Assembly (NCBI RefSeq): GCF_008329525.1
Contig: NZ_NPKQ01000006.1
Span: 62,001 to 126,000, forward strand
Source of the DNA: Tardiphaga sp. P9-11
GTDB lineage: Bacteria; Pseudomonadota; Alphaproteobacteria; Rhizobiales; Xanthobacteraceae
DNA: 64,000 nucleotides
Direction of reading: 5' to 3'
Below the pieces are notes generated by a model. The model saw only the letters and a list, made by a program, of their open reading frames with translations. It was not told the DNA's origin and ran no database searches. Made by a program: the position numbers and the translations under genes. Within the stretch, counting starts at the first letter, position 1. Each line of letters opens with the position of its first letter. This document shows positions 46,340 through 55,006 of the stretch, one piece after another.

Positions 46340-48682
46340 ATGACGAAGCAGGCAGGCGACTCCTCGAAGAAAACGCACAGCTCCCACTGGGGTGCCTTTT
46401 CCGGACAATGGGTCGACGGCAAGCTCGTCATCACACCGCATCCGATCGATCCCGATCCGAATCCGATCATCCAGAATTTTCCCGAGGCGCTCCGCCACAA
46501 GGCGCGCATCGCCAAGCCGATGGTGCGTCGTGGCTGGCTCGAGAACGGCCCCGGCCCGGACGACCGCCGCGGCCGCGATGCATTCGTCGAGATGGAATGG
46601 GACGAGGTGCTCGACCTGCTCGCCGGCGAACTCAAGCGCGTCAAGGATACGCACAGTGCCAAGGCGATCTATGGCGGCTCCTATGGCTGGTCGAGTGCCG
46701 GACGCTTCCATCACGCACAGAGTCAGATCCATCGTTTTCTGAACGTCGCGCTCGGCGGCTATGTACGCTCGGTCAACAGCTACTCGGCCGGCGCATCGAC
46801 GGTGCTGATCCCGCATATCCTCGGCAATTACGAAGACATGACCCGCCGCAATATCGGCTGGGACGAGATCGTCGAGCACACCGATATCATTCTCGCCTTC
46901 GGCGGCATGAACACCAAGAATTCGCGCGTCGCCGGCGGCGGCATCAGCAAGCATACCGAACATCGCGACATGGTGGCGCTGTCCAAGCGCGGTGGCGAAC
47001 TCGTGCTGATCTCGCCGCTGAAGAGCGATCTGCCCGATGAAGTAAACCAGGACTGGGTCGCCGCGCGTCCCGGCACCGACGTGGCGCTGATGCTCGGCAT
47101 CGCGCACACCGCGGTGATGGATGGCACGCATGACCGCGCCTTCCTCGACAGCCATACGCACGGCTGGGATACTTTCGAAGACTATCTGATGGGCCGCAGC
47201 GACGGCCAACCGAAGGATGCGGCCTGGGCTGCCGGCATCACCGGCCTCAAGGCCGACGCCATCCTCACGCTCGCGCGCCGCCTGCCCGGCAAGCGCGCGC
47301 TCTTTGTTGTTGCGCATTCGCTGCAGCGTGCGAAGCATGGCGAGCAGCCGGTCTGGATGGCTTCGGTGCTATCGGCGATGTTCGGCCAAGCGGGCCTGCC
47401 CGGTGGCGGCTTCGGCTATGCGCTCGGCGCCATCGCCAATTACGGACGCCGCCAGAACGCGGTGCCGATCGCCGGCCTGCCGCAGGGCAAGAACGGCGTC
47501 AGCGAATTCATCCCAGTGGCGCGCGTCAGCGACATGCTGCTCAATCCCGGCGCACCGTTCGAATATAACGGCGCGCACATGACCTATCCGGATATCAAGC
47601 TGGTCTACTGGGCCGGCGGCAATCCGTTCCATCACCATCAGGACCTCAATCGCCTGCGCAAGGCCTTCGCGCGCGTCGATACGCTGGTGGTGCACGACCT
47701 CGCCTGGACCGCGTCGGCGCGCCATGCCGACTTCGTGCTCCCTTGCACCATGTCGCTGGAGCGCGAGGACATCGGCTCGTCGCAGACCGATCCGCTGATG
47801 GTCGCGATGCACCAGATGGCCGAGCCGTTCGGCGACGCACGCAACGACTATACGATCTTCACCGGCTTGTCGGAGCGTCTCGGCAAGGCCGATGAATTCA
47901 CCGAAGGCCGCACGCCGCGTGAGTGGCTGCAGCATCTCTATCAGCCTACTTACGATGGGCTGAAGGCCAAGGGCTTGGACGCGCCGGACTTCGACGCCTT
48001 CTGGGCAGCCGGCGAAGTGCTGTTGCCGCAACTGCCGCTGGATGGCGGCACGCTGCGCGCCTTCCGCGACGATCCCGAGGGCAAACCGCTGCCCACCACC
48101 AGCGGCAAGATCGAGATCACGTCCGACACCATCGCCAGCTTCAATTACGACGACTGCCCCGGCCATCCGGTCTGGCTGCCGCTGGAAGACGCGGTCGATG
48201 CAACCAATCCCCTGCAGCTCGTCGCCAACCAGCCGGCGTCACGCCTGCACAGCCAGCTCGACTTTGGTGGGCATAGCAGCGCCGAAAAGCGCCGCGGCCG
48301 CGAGGTTGCGCGCATGCATCCGGTCGACGCCGATGCGCGTGGCATCAAGGACGGTGACATCATCAGGCTGTTCAACCAGCGCGGCGCCTGCCTCGCCTCC
48401 GTCGTCGTCACCGAGGACGTGATGGCCGGCGTTGTGCAGCTTCCGACCGGCGCCTATTACGATCCCGAGGATCCGAACGAGGAAAAGCCGCTCTGCGTGC
48501 ACGGCAATCCGAACGTGCTCACGCGCGACACCGGTACGTCGCGCCTCGCGCAGGGCTGCACCGGACAGCTCACGGTGGTGAATGTCGAGAAGTTCACCGG
48601 CAACCTGCCGCCGATCCAGGCCTATGATCCCCCGGTGCCGGTGATCTGGCCAAGGCCTCCGAAGCTCGAAGCGGCGGAGTAA
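46340..48682 (+). CDS. Molybdopterin oxidoreductase, biotin/dimethyl sulfoxide reductase type
   Basis: A 780-residue DMSO-reductase-family enzyme. The order THSSHWGAF, GGSYGWSSAGRFHHAQ, SYSAGAS (Ser149 as probable Mo ligand), and the C-terminal PTTSGKIEITSD and RDTGTSRLAQGC match BisC/DorA enzymes that reduce S-oxides or N-oxides. No iron-sulfur motif is seen at the N-terminus, as expected for this branch. There is no Tat signal, so it should act in the cytoplasm, like BisC. It is 29 bases downstream of the ThDP gene. Substrate unknown. Confidence 0.88.
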   Translation: MTKQAGDSSKKTHSSHWGAFSGQWVDGKLVITPHPIDPDPNPIIQNFPEALRHKARIAKPMVRRGWLENGPGPDDRRGRDAFVEMEWDEVLDLLAGELKRVKDTHSAKAIYGGSYGWSSAGRFHHAQSQIHRFLNVALGGYVRSVNSYSAGASTVLIPHILGNYEDMTRRNIGWDEIVEHTDIILAFGGMNTKNSRVAGGGISKHTEHRDMVALSKRGGELVLISPLKSDLPDEVNQDWVAARPGTDVALMLGIAHTAVMDGTHDRAFLDSHTHGWDTFEDYLMGRSDGQPKDAAWAAGITGLKADAILTLARRLPGKRALFVVAHSLQRAKHGEQPVWMASVLSAMFGQAGLPGGGFGYALGAIANYGRRQNAVPIAGLPQGKNGVSEFIPVARVSDMLLNPGAPFEYNGAHMTYPDIKLVYWAGGNPFHHHQDLNRLRKAFARVDTLVVHDLAWTASARHADFVLPCTMSLEREDIGSSQTDPLMVAMHQMAEPFGDARNDYTIFTGLSERLGKADEFTEGRTPREWLQHLYQPTYDGLKAKGLDAPDFDAFWAAGEVLLPQLPLDGGTLRAFRDDPEGKPLPTTSGKIEITSDTIASFNYDDCPGHPVWLPLEDAVDATNPLQLVANQPASRLHSQLDFGGHSSAEKRRGREVARMHPVDADARGIKDGDIIRLFNQRGACLASVVVTEDVMAGVVQLPTGAYYDPEDPNEEKPLCVHGNPNVLTRDTGTSRLAQGCTGQLTVVNVEKFTGNLPPIQAYDPPVPVIWPRPPKLEAAE

Positions 48683-48728
48683 GCTGGTTCTTTAGCTTGT
48701 GAACTTGTTGCGCTGAGGCGGTCATGGG

Positions 48729-48884
48729 CTCCCTCCCCCTTGCGGGGAGGGTCGGCCGATAGGCCGGGGTGGGGGTGCCCCACGCGCCGACCTACCGTGG
48801 GGCACCCCCACCCGACCGGCCTGACGGCCGGCCACCCTCCCCGCCTAGCGAAGCTTCGCTTCGCGCGGGGGGAGGGATAAGAGC
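48729..48884. repeat. Compound palindromic repeat (three nested hairpins)
   Basis: Three inverted pairs follow one another: 48731-48738 with 48744-48751; a perfect 17-bp pair 48767-48783 with 48797-48813; and ccctccccgc near 48835 with gcgggg/gaggg near 48865. The outer ends ggct...agcc are also inverted. The core ctccccgc/gcggggag is shared with the copies at 44344-44554. It sits between convergent bisC-like and SDR genes and may stop transcription. Likely a dispersed rhizobial element. Confidence 0.8.
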
Positions 48885-48917
48885 CAGCGCTCGCAGGTGC
48901 CACCCTAACTACACTTC

Positions 48918-49712
48918 TTACTTCCCAAATGTCTCCCGCATCTTCGCCTGGATCTTGGTCATGCCGCCGATCCAGCGGTCGTAATTCTCGGTCTTCTTGC
49001 GCATGTAATCGATGACCTGCTTGTGCGGCAGGATCAGGAACGTCTCCGCCTCGATCCCCGCCAACGCATCCTGCGCGACCTGCTCCGGCGAGAGATTGCC
49101 GTCATTGGATTGCGGGCCCTTTGGGATGTTCTTCAGCATGTTGGTATCGACGCCCTGCGGGCACAGGATCGAGACCTTGATGTTGTCTGCCCGGTGGGAG
49201 ATCGCGAGATTTTCGGCGAAGCCAACCGCGGCATGTTTGGTGGTCGAATAGGCCGGGCTGCCGACTTGCGACAGCAGACCGGCCGCCGAGATCGTGTTGA
49301 GGAAGTAGCCGCCGCCACGCGCCTTGTAGAGCGGGATCAGATGCCGCGCCGCATAGACATGGGCCATCACATGGATCGCCCAGCTCCGCGCCCATGGTTC
49401 ATCCGATGTGCCACCGGCATTCGGACTCATCGGATCGAAGCCGCCGCCGATGCCGGCATTGGAACAGAATAGCGCGATCGGCCCGTAATGCCGTTCGGTC
49501 AGTTCGATCACATGCTGGATATCTTTTTCCTTGCCGACATCGCACTGGAATGCAGCGCCACCGATGGACTCTGCAACGGAGGCTGCGCGCTCGCCATCGA
49601 GATCGACGACGACGACTTTCGCTGCGCCCGCTTTATGAAATGTCTCGCATAGCGCCTGGCCGATGCCATTGGCGCCACCGGTCACGACGACGACCTTGCC
49701 GGTCACCTGCAT
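48918..49712 (-). CDS. Short-chain dehydrogenase/reductase
   Basis: A 264-residue NAD(P)-dependent SDR. The Rossmann motif is VTGGANGIGQAL, the Ser of the triad lies in LNTISAAGLL and the Tyr/Lys in SPAYSTTKHAA. VVVVDLDGE with Asp after beta-2 suggests NAD(H) rather than NADP(H). The C-terminus is long and charged (RKKTENYDRWIGGMTKIQAKM). Its start at 49712 has GGGGGAG upstream. Converges with the molybdoenzyme gene; a role in the same block (alcohol or ketone oxidation) is possible. Confidence 0.88.
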   Translation of the reverse strand: MQVTGKVVVVTGGANGIGQALCETFHKAGAAKVVVVDLDGERAASVAESIGGAAFQCDVGKEKDIQHVIELTERHYGPIALFCSNAGIGGGFDPMSPNAGGTSDEPWARSWAIHVMAHVYAARHLIPLYKARGGGYFLNTISAAGLLSQVGSPAYSTTKHAAVGFAENLAISHRADNIKVSILCPQGVDTNMLKNIPKGPQSNDGNLSPEQVAQDALAGIEAETFLILPHKQVIDYMRKKTENYDRWIGGMTKIQAKMRETFGK

Positions 49713-49745
49713 GCCGCACTCCCCCTTGATGTTTTTGTTTCTTGT

Positions 49746-49798
49746 TAGAGCATGATCTGATCCGAAAACCCTTACCCACTTTTCGGGATCATGCTCTA
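49746..49798. repeat. Inverted repeat at a gene boundary (tagagcatgatc type)
   Basis: Bases 49746-49757 are the exact inverted match of 49787-49798, with further pairing inside (ccgaaaa with ttttcgg). The whole 53 bases is a palindrome of the form common between rhizobial genes. Its last three bases (49796-49798, cta) are the stop codon of the neighbouring minus-strand gene. Confidence 0.8.
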
Positions 49799-50494
49799 GG
49801 TGCTCAGCACCATGTCGAGCACGGCCGTATAGTGGCATGCAGCGCCGAGCAGGACAAATGCGTGCCAGATGGCGTTCTGGAAACGCAGCCGCTGCCAGGC
49901 GTGGAATACGACGCCCAGCGTATACAGCGTGCCGCCGGCGGCGACGAACCACATGGTAAGCGGCGGCAGCGGTGTGAACACGGCATCATAAGCCATCAGG
50001 CCGCTCCAGCCCATGGCGAGATAGAGTACCACGGCGAGCCGATCGAAACGGCCGGGATAAACGAGCTTGATGACGATGCCAGTGATGGCGACGCTCCACA
50101 CGCCAGCGAGCAGCGAGATCGCGAGCCGTGTGTTGGCGATCTGCGCGAAGAACGGCGTGTAGGTGGCGGCAATGAGAAGATAGATCGCGGAGTGATCGAA
50201 GCGGCGCAGGAACCACTTTCGCGGTGACACCGGCCACATATTATAGATGGCCGACAGCACCAGCATCGCCAGCAGGCCCACGGAATAGACCGAGACGGTC
50301 ACCACTTCATAGGCGGTGGCGAAAACGGCGGCGAGCACGATGAGAACGGTGGCAGCGATCAGGCCGGAGAACACGCCGAGACCGTGAACGATGCCGTCGG
50401 CAATCAGTTCGGCACGGTCGTAATTCCAGCGGATCGCGCCGGCCACCATGTGAGCGGAATTGGTGGTCAGTTCTTTGATGCGGAAAACGGTCAT
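49796..50494 (-). CDS. trhA: Hemolysin III family / TrhA membrane protein (PAQR)
   Basis: A 232-residue seven-helix membrane protein of the PAQR/hemolysin III family. Conserved zinc-type His residues are present: ADGIVHGLG near the N-terminus, RRFDHSAIYLLIAATYTPF, and WHAFVLLGAACHYTAVL at the C-terminus. Recent work links TrhA to membrane energetics homeostasis rather than haemolysis. The product ends Ser-Thr, with the stop codon supplied by the last bases of an inverted repeat. Confidence 0.9.
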   Translation of the reverse strand: MTVFRIKELTTNSAHMVAGAIRWNYDRAELIADGIVHGLGVFSGLIAATVLIVLAAVFATAYEVVTVSVYSVGLLAMLVLSAIYNMWPVSPRKWFLRRFDHSAIYLLIAATYTPFFAQIANTRLAISLLAGVWSVAITGIVIKLVYPGRFDRLAVVLYLAMGWSGLMAYDAVFTPLPPLTMWFVAAGGTLYTLGVVFHAWQRLRFQNAIWHAFVLLGAACHYTAVLDMVLST

Positions 50495-50716
50495 GGTGGC
50501 GTCAACCCGGCCGGTGCGATGCGGTGAGCTTGCCCCGTAAGCCCGCCTGTGACTTCCCCTGAAATCAGCGATAGATCATAGGTTGGAGATCGTCAACGAA
50601 CGCCAAACGACGAAGTGACGACGCTTTCGTGACGAACTTGATTTCAGCCAGACAATCGCCATTTTTGAAGGCAGGCCAATACCCTTCACGTTCACCATGA
50701 TGAGCTTTTCCGCACG

Positions 50717-52180
50717 ATGCCCAGCCTGTCCGAACTCGTCGAAGAAGCACGGCTGTCCGCGCGCGCATTGCTCGATTATGGCGATGGTCTGTTCAACCCC
50801 ACGGTGCGGCTTGGGGTCACAGGCCTGTCGCGCGCCGGCAAGACGGTCTTCATCACCGCACTCGTGCATGGGCTGACGCGCGGCGGGCGTTTTCCGGTGT
50901 TCGAGTCGCTCGCCACCGGACGCATTGCCAAGGCCCGCCTTGCGCCGCAGCCCGACGATGCCGTTCCCCGTTTTGCCTACGAAGAACATCTGCGCACGCT
51001 GATCGACGAGCGGCGCTGGCCGAACTCCACCACCGATATCAGCGAGCTGCGTCTGGTCATCGACTATCAGCGTGCGAGCGGCGCCGACCGCACGCTCACG
51101 CTCGACATCGTCGACTATCCCGGCGAATGGCTGCTGGATCTGCCGCTGCTCAACAAGAGCTATGAGGAATGGTCGGCGGAGAGCCTTGCGCTGTCACGGC
51201 AGGGACCGCGCGCAACGCTGGCTGCGGCGTTTCACGCGCATCTCGCCACGCTCGATCCCAATGCGCCGGAAAACGAGCAGGCGACGCTGATCGCCGCGAA
51301 GCTCTTCACCGAATATCTGCGCGCCTGCCGCGACGAACGCTTCGCCATGAGCCTGCTGCCACCGGGCCGCTTTCTGATGCCGGGCAATCTTGCGGGCTCG
51401 CCGGCGCTGACCTTTGCGCCGCTCGACGTCGCCGCCGATGGCAGCGCACCGGATGGTTCGCTGTGGGCGATGATGAAGCGACGCTATGAGGCCTACAAGG
51501 ATGTGGTCGTCCGCCCGTTCTTTCGCGATCACTTCTCGCGGCTGGATCGGCAAATCGTACTCGTCGATGCGCTCTCTGCCTTCAATGCGGGACCCGAAGC
51601 GCTGCACGATCTCGAAGCGGCGCTGGCCGGCATTCTCGATTGTTTCCGCATCGGCCGCAGCACGATCCTCAGCACGCTGTTCCGCCCGCGCGTCGATCGC
51701 ATCCTGTTTGCGGCGACCAAGGCCGATCACCTGCATCACCTCAGCCATGACCGGCTGGAGGATGTGCTCAGGCGCACCGTAACCAAGGCCGTTGCACGCT
51801 CGGAACTGGCCGGTGCATCCGTCGACGTGGTCGCCATCGCGGCAGTCCGCGCCACCAGGGAAGCGCTGGTGCAACGCGGCCGCGACAAACTGCCGTCGAT
51901 ATTGGGCACGCCGGCCGCCGGCGAGGTCGCCAATGGCGAGACATTCGACGGCGAAACCGAAGTCGCGACCTTCCCCGGCGATCTGCCGACCGATCTCGAT
52001 GGTTTGTTCACCGGCGGTTCTTTCAAGGGCCTCTCGACAGATGCCGCCGACAAGGCCGACTATCGCTTTCTGCGCTTCCGTCCGCCGCTGCTCACCCGCG
52101 ACGGCGGCGAGGAGCCGGCGCTGCCTCATATCCGCCTCGACCGCGCGCTCCAGTTCCTGATCGGAGACAGGCTGCAATGA
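50717..52180 (+). CDS. ycjX: YcjX-like GTP-binding protein (DUF463)
   Basis: A 487-residue cytoplasmic protein with a P-loop GLSRAGKT near residue 37 and the switch-like LDIVDYPGEWLLDLPLL (DxxG-type motif). It belongs to the DUF463/YcjX family, dynamin-like-related GTPases induced by envelope stress. The gene overlaps ycjF by four bases, and the pair is conserved across proteobacteria. The start ATG at 50717 lies in an AT-normal leader of about 220 bases shared with divergent trhA. Confidence 0.92.
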   Translation: MPSLSELVEEARLSARALLDYGDGLFNPTVRLGVTGLSRAGKTVFITALVHGLTRGGRFPVFESLATGRIAKARLAPQPDDAVPRFAYEEHLRTLIDERRWPNSTTDISELRLVIDYQRASGADRTLTLDIVDYPGEWLLDLPLLNKSYEEWSAESLALSRQGPRATLAAAFHAHLATLDPNAPENEQATLIAAKLFTEYLRACRDERFAMSLLPPGRFLMPGNLAGSPALTFAPLDVAADGSAPDGSLWAMMKRRYEAYKDVVVRPFFRDHFSRLDRQIVLVDALSAFNAGPEALHDLEAALAGILDCFRIGRSTILSTLFRPRVDRILFAATKADHLHHLSHDRLEDVLRRTVTKAVARSELAGASVDVVAIAAVRATREALVQRGRDKLPSILGTPAAGEVANGETFDGETEVATFPGDLPTDLDGLFTGGSFKGLSTDAADKADYRFLRFRPPLLTRDGGEEPALPHIRLDRALQFLIGDRLQ

Positions 52181-53205
52181 CCGACCGTACGCGCCGCCCG
52201 GCCACGTTCCGGCTCGACGATCCCCACGTCACCGTCATGGACACCGACGAGGACGCCGGCCGCCTCGCCCGCGGCGCAATCCGCATCACGCCCGAAGCCG
52301 ATCCGATGGCGATGCCCGTCGTCATCGACGAGCCGCTACGGCCGGCACGATCAGGCTTCCGCTGGGGCACGCTGTTCTGGACCGGGCTCGGCGGCCTCGT
52401 GCTGCTCGGAACGGGTCTCGGCGTCACGCAACTGGTCCGCGACCTGTTCGCGATCAATGACGGCCTCGGCTTTCTCGGCCTCGGCTTCGCCGCGCTGGTC
52501 AGCGTCGCGCTGATCGTCATCATCACACGCGAAGCGCTCAGCCTGATGCGCCTCGCCACCATCGAGAAGCTTCATGCCCGCGCGCTAGCCGTGATCGCCA
52601 GCGACGATCACGCCGAGAGCCGCGCCGTGCTCGCCGATCTACTGAAGCTCGCACATACCAATCCGCGCCTCGCCCGCGCGCGCGCCGCCCTGAAGGGCCA
52701 TGCCGACGATATCATCGACGGCGCAGATCTCATTCGCGTGGCCGAGCGTGAATTGATGAGCCCGCTCGACATCGAAGCGCGTCGCCTCGTCTCGGTCGCC
52801 GCGCAGCGCGTCTCGGTGGTGACCGCCGTCAGCCCGCGCACGGTGGTCGATGTCCTGTTCGTCGCTGCGGCCGCGATCCGGCTGGTGCGCCAACTCGCAA
52901 AACTCTATGGCGGCCGGCCGGGAACGCTGGGCATGATCACGCTGATGCGCCATGCCATCAGCCATCTCGCCATCACTGGCGGCATGGCCGCCAGCGACAG
53001 CATGATCCAGCAGGTCCTCGGCCACGGCATCGCCGCGAAACTCTCGCAGCGGCTTGGCGAAGGCATGCTCAATGGCCTGCTCACTGCAAGGCTTGGCCTC
53101 GCCGCCATTGACGTGACGCGGCCATTACCATTCACGGCGCTGCCACGCCCGCAGCTAGGCGATCTCGCAAAGGATCTGCTGCGCAAGCGGGACGGGGAGA
53201 ACTGA
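52177..53205 (+). CDS. ycjF: YcjF-family membrane protein (TIGR01620)
   Basis: A 342-residue inner-membrane protein with two central hydrophobic helices (GTLFWTGLGGLVLLGTGLGV and LGFLGLGFAALVSVALIVII) and a C-terminal helical domain. It is the usual partner of YcjX, with which it overlaps by four bases (ATGA). Function is not well defined; the pair is thought to act in envelope stress. Possible convergent interplay with the glycosyltransferase gene follows. Confidence 0.9.
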   Translation: MTDRTRRPATFRLDDPHVTVMDTDEDAGRLARGAIRITPEADPMAMPVVIDEPLRPARSGFRWGTLFWTGLGGLVLLGTGLGVTQLVRDLFAINDGLGFLGLGFAALVSVALIVIITREALSLMRLATIEKLHARALAVIASDDHAESRAVLADLLKLAHTNPRLARARAALKGHADDIIDGADLIRVAERELMSPLDIEARRLVSVAAQRVSVVTAVSPRTVVDVLFVAAAAIRLVRQLAKLYGGRPGTLGMITLMRHAISHLAITGGMAASDSMIQQVLGHGIAAKLSQRLGEGMLNGLLTARLGLAAIDVTRPLPFTALPRPQLGDLAKDLLRKRDGEN

Positions 53206-53219
53206 GACCTAAGCACCGC

Positions 53220-53268
53220 TGTCATTACCGCCTAGCGCGCCAAAAGCACGCGCGGGGCGGGGACGACA
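53220..53268. repeat. Inverted repeat between convergent genes
   Basis: An imperfect palindrome running from tgtcattaccgcc to ggcggggacgaca, with the same tgtc/gaca ends as the 36896-37109 element. It lies between ycjF and the minus-strand glycosyltransferase and may serve as a shared terminator. No gene is seen in this 89-base gap. Confidence 0.6.
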
Positions 53269-53294
53269 ATTGAGAGGCTTGCGAATCAACACGA

Positions 53295-54887
53295 CTAGCG
53301 CGAGGCGATCCGAATAGCGGAAGTCATCTCCGCCAGCGCAGGCCAGCGATAGAACGGTGTATCAGGCTTCGGCGTCAGGTCAGGCGTCCAGCCCGTGAGC
53401 TTGTCGATCGCATAGTGCTTCATCGCCGTGCCGCGCCAGATGGTATCGACTTCGGCAACTGACGTGAGCACCGCACTCGTCGTCGCCAGCAGCGCGCGCT
53501 GGTTGTCCGCGGTCTGCGCTATGTAGAGTCCGGTCTGCTCCTTAATTCTGTCCATGCCGGGATCGCGGAAGCCGATAAATCTGGCGCGCTCGTTGACCTG
53601 CACCACCGGCACCTTGTCTTTCAGATGCCAGCGCAGCATCGCATAGGTGCGGTAGTCGGTCGTCGCGATCCACGTGGCGCCGGTGGTCTTCATCTCCGCC
53701 AATGCGCGGTCGGCCAGCCCCTGATAGCCGCCCTCGCCGCCGAGCGGATCGTTCTTGCCAATCAGGTTCCACGGCGCGGCCACGCCATAGAGGAACACCA
53801 GCACCACCAGCGGAATGCCGGTGGCGACGGCGGCGATGCTCCAGCCATAGGAGGCACGCACCACGCGCGGCGACCAGCCGTCGCCCGCGAGCTTCGTCAG
53901 GTTGATCGCCGCCGCAGCGATCCCGGCAGGCCACAGGAACATCGGCCAGGTATCGCCGACACGCAGGGTCAGCGACTTCCATGCAAAGTAAAAGAACGGC
54001 ACCAGCACGCAGGTGGCGAGCAGGATCGCGACCGGTTCGCGGCGGCGATAGCCACGCCATGCCGTGACGACAACCGCGGAGAGAATGACCGGCATCAGGA
54101 TGAAGCCGACCTGGCCGAACTGCAGGCCGAGAAAATCGCCGAGCGTGCGCAGCGACACCTCGTTGTTCGTGGTGGCGCGGATGAACTGGAACCTGAACGA
54201 TGCCCAGTCGTGGCCGGCATTCCAGATCAGGACCGGCGACGAGATCGCCAGTGCGATCAGCACGGCCAGCCATGGATACGGGCTGCGCAGCCAGCGCCCG
54301 CGCCATTCCGGCACCAGCATGAAAGCGAGAATGCCCGGTACGAACATCACCACGGTCAGCTTCGACAACAGCGCGAGACCACCGAAGACGCCGGCCGCGA
54401 GCCACCAGCGCCCGTCATGGCTTTCGGCAAGCCGCACCAGCGACCACAGCATCGCCATGGCGAACGGGATCAGCGCCACGTCCGGCGCGACCTTGGCCAT
54501 CAGCAATCCGTAATACAGCGCCGCTTCCGACATCAGCACCGCCAGCAGCACCGCGCGCAGATCCTGCGTGACGCGGCGAACGATGTCGGCGAGCAGCAAC
54601 TGCGTCACCGCCATCGCCACGATACCGGCGAAACGCGCGCCGAAATTGGTGTCGCCGAAGATCAGCGTGCCCGCACGGATGAACCATGAGATCATCGGCG
54701 GATGATCGAGGAACGACAGCACGTTTTCCTTCGACCAGGTCCAGTAATAGGCCTCGTCGGTGCGCAGATCGAACAGCCCGGCATAGACCAGCCGCATCGC
54801 TGTCAGCGCGACCAGCAATGCACCGATCACCCAAAAGGCGCGGCGGGAGACATTCCGATCGAGGTAAGGGTCGGGAAAAGACGTCAT
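53295..54887 (-). CDS. Glycosyltransferase family 39 / ArnT-like membrane protein
   Basis: A 530-residue integral membrane glycosyltransferase with about 10-12 helices. The LRTDEAYYWTWSKENVLSFLDHPPMISWFI segment in the first periplasmic loop carries the Asp/Glu pair typical of lipid-linked sugar transferases (GT-C fold, PMT_2 domain). It probably transfers a sugar from a polyprenyl phosphate to lipid A, a protein or another acceptor. I start at 54887 (MTSFPDPYLD); a longer frame to 54977 is not supported by a ribosome site. Confidence 0.87.
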   Translation of the reverse strand: MTSFPDPYLDRNVSRRAFWVIGALLVALTAMRLVYAGLFDLRTDEAYYWTWSKENVLSFLDHPPMISWFIRAGTLIFGDTNFGARFAGIVAMAVTQLLLADIVRRVTQDLRAVLLAVLMSEAALYYGLLMAKVAPDVALIPFAMAMLWSLVRLAESHDGRWWLAAGVFGGLALLSKLTVVMFVPGILAFMLVPEWRGRWLRSPYPWLAVLIALAISSPVLIWNAGHDWASFRFQFIRATTNNEVSLRTLGDFLGLQFGQVGFILMPVILSAVVVTAWRGYRRREPVAILLATCVLVPFFYFAWKSLTLRVGDTWPMFLWPAGIAAAAINLTKLAGDGWSPRVVRASYGWSIAAVATGIPLVVLVFLYGVAAPWNLIGKNDPLGGEGGYQGLADRALAEMKTTGATWIATTDYRTYAMLRWHLKDKVPVVQVNERARFIGFRDPGMDRIKEQTGLYIAQTADNQRALLATTSAVLTSVAEVDTIWRGTAMKHYAIDKLTGWTPDLTPKPDTPFYRWPALAEMTSAIRIASR

Positions 54888-55006
54888 CGCCGAGCTTTTC
54901 GGCGGACTTCGCCATGCTGTCAACTTGTTGACTTTACTGCTGGATAAGGTCTGTCCGGAGGCCGCTCCGGATGGCATCGGAGCGCGTCTCGCCGTAGGGT
55001 TTCGCC

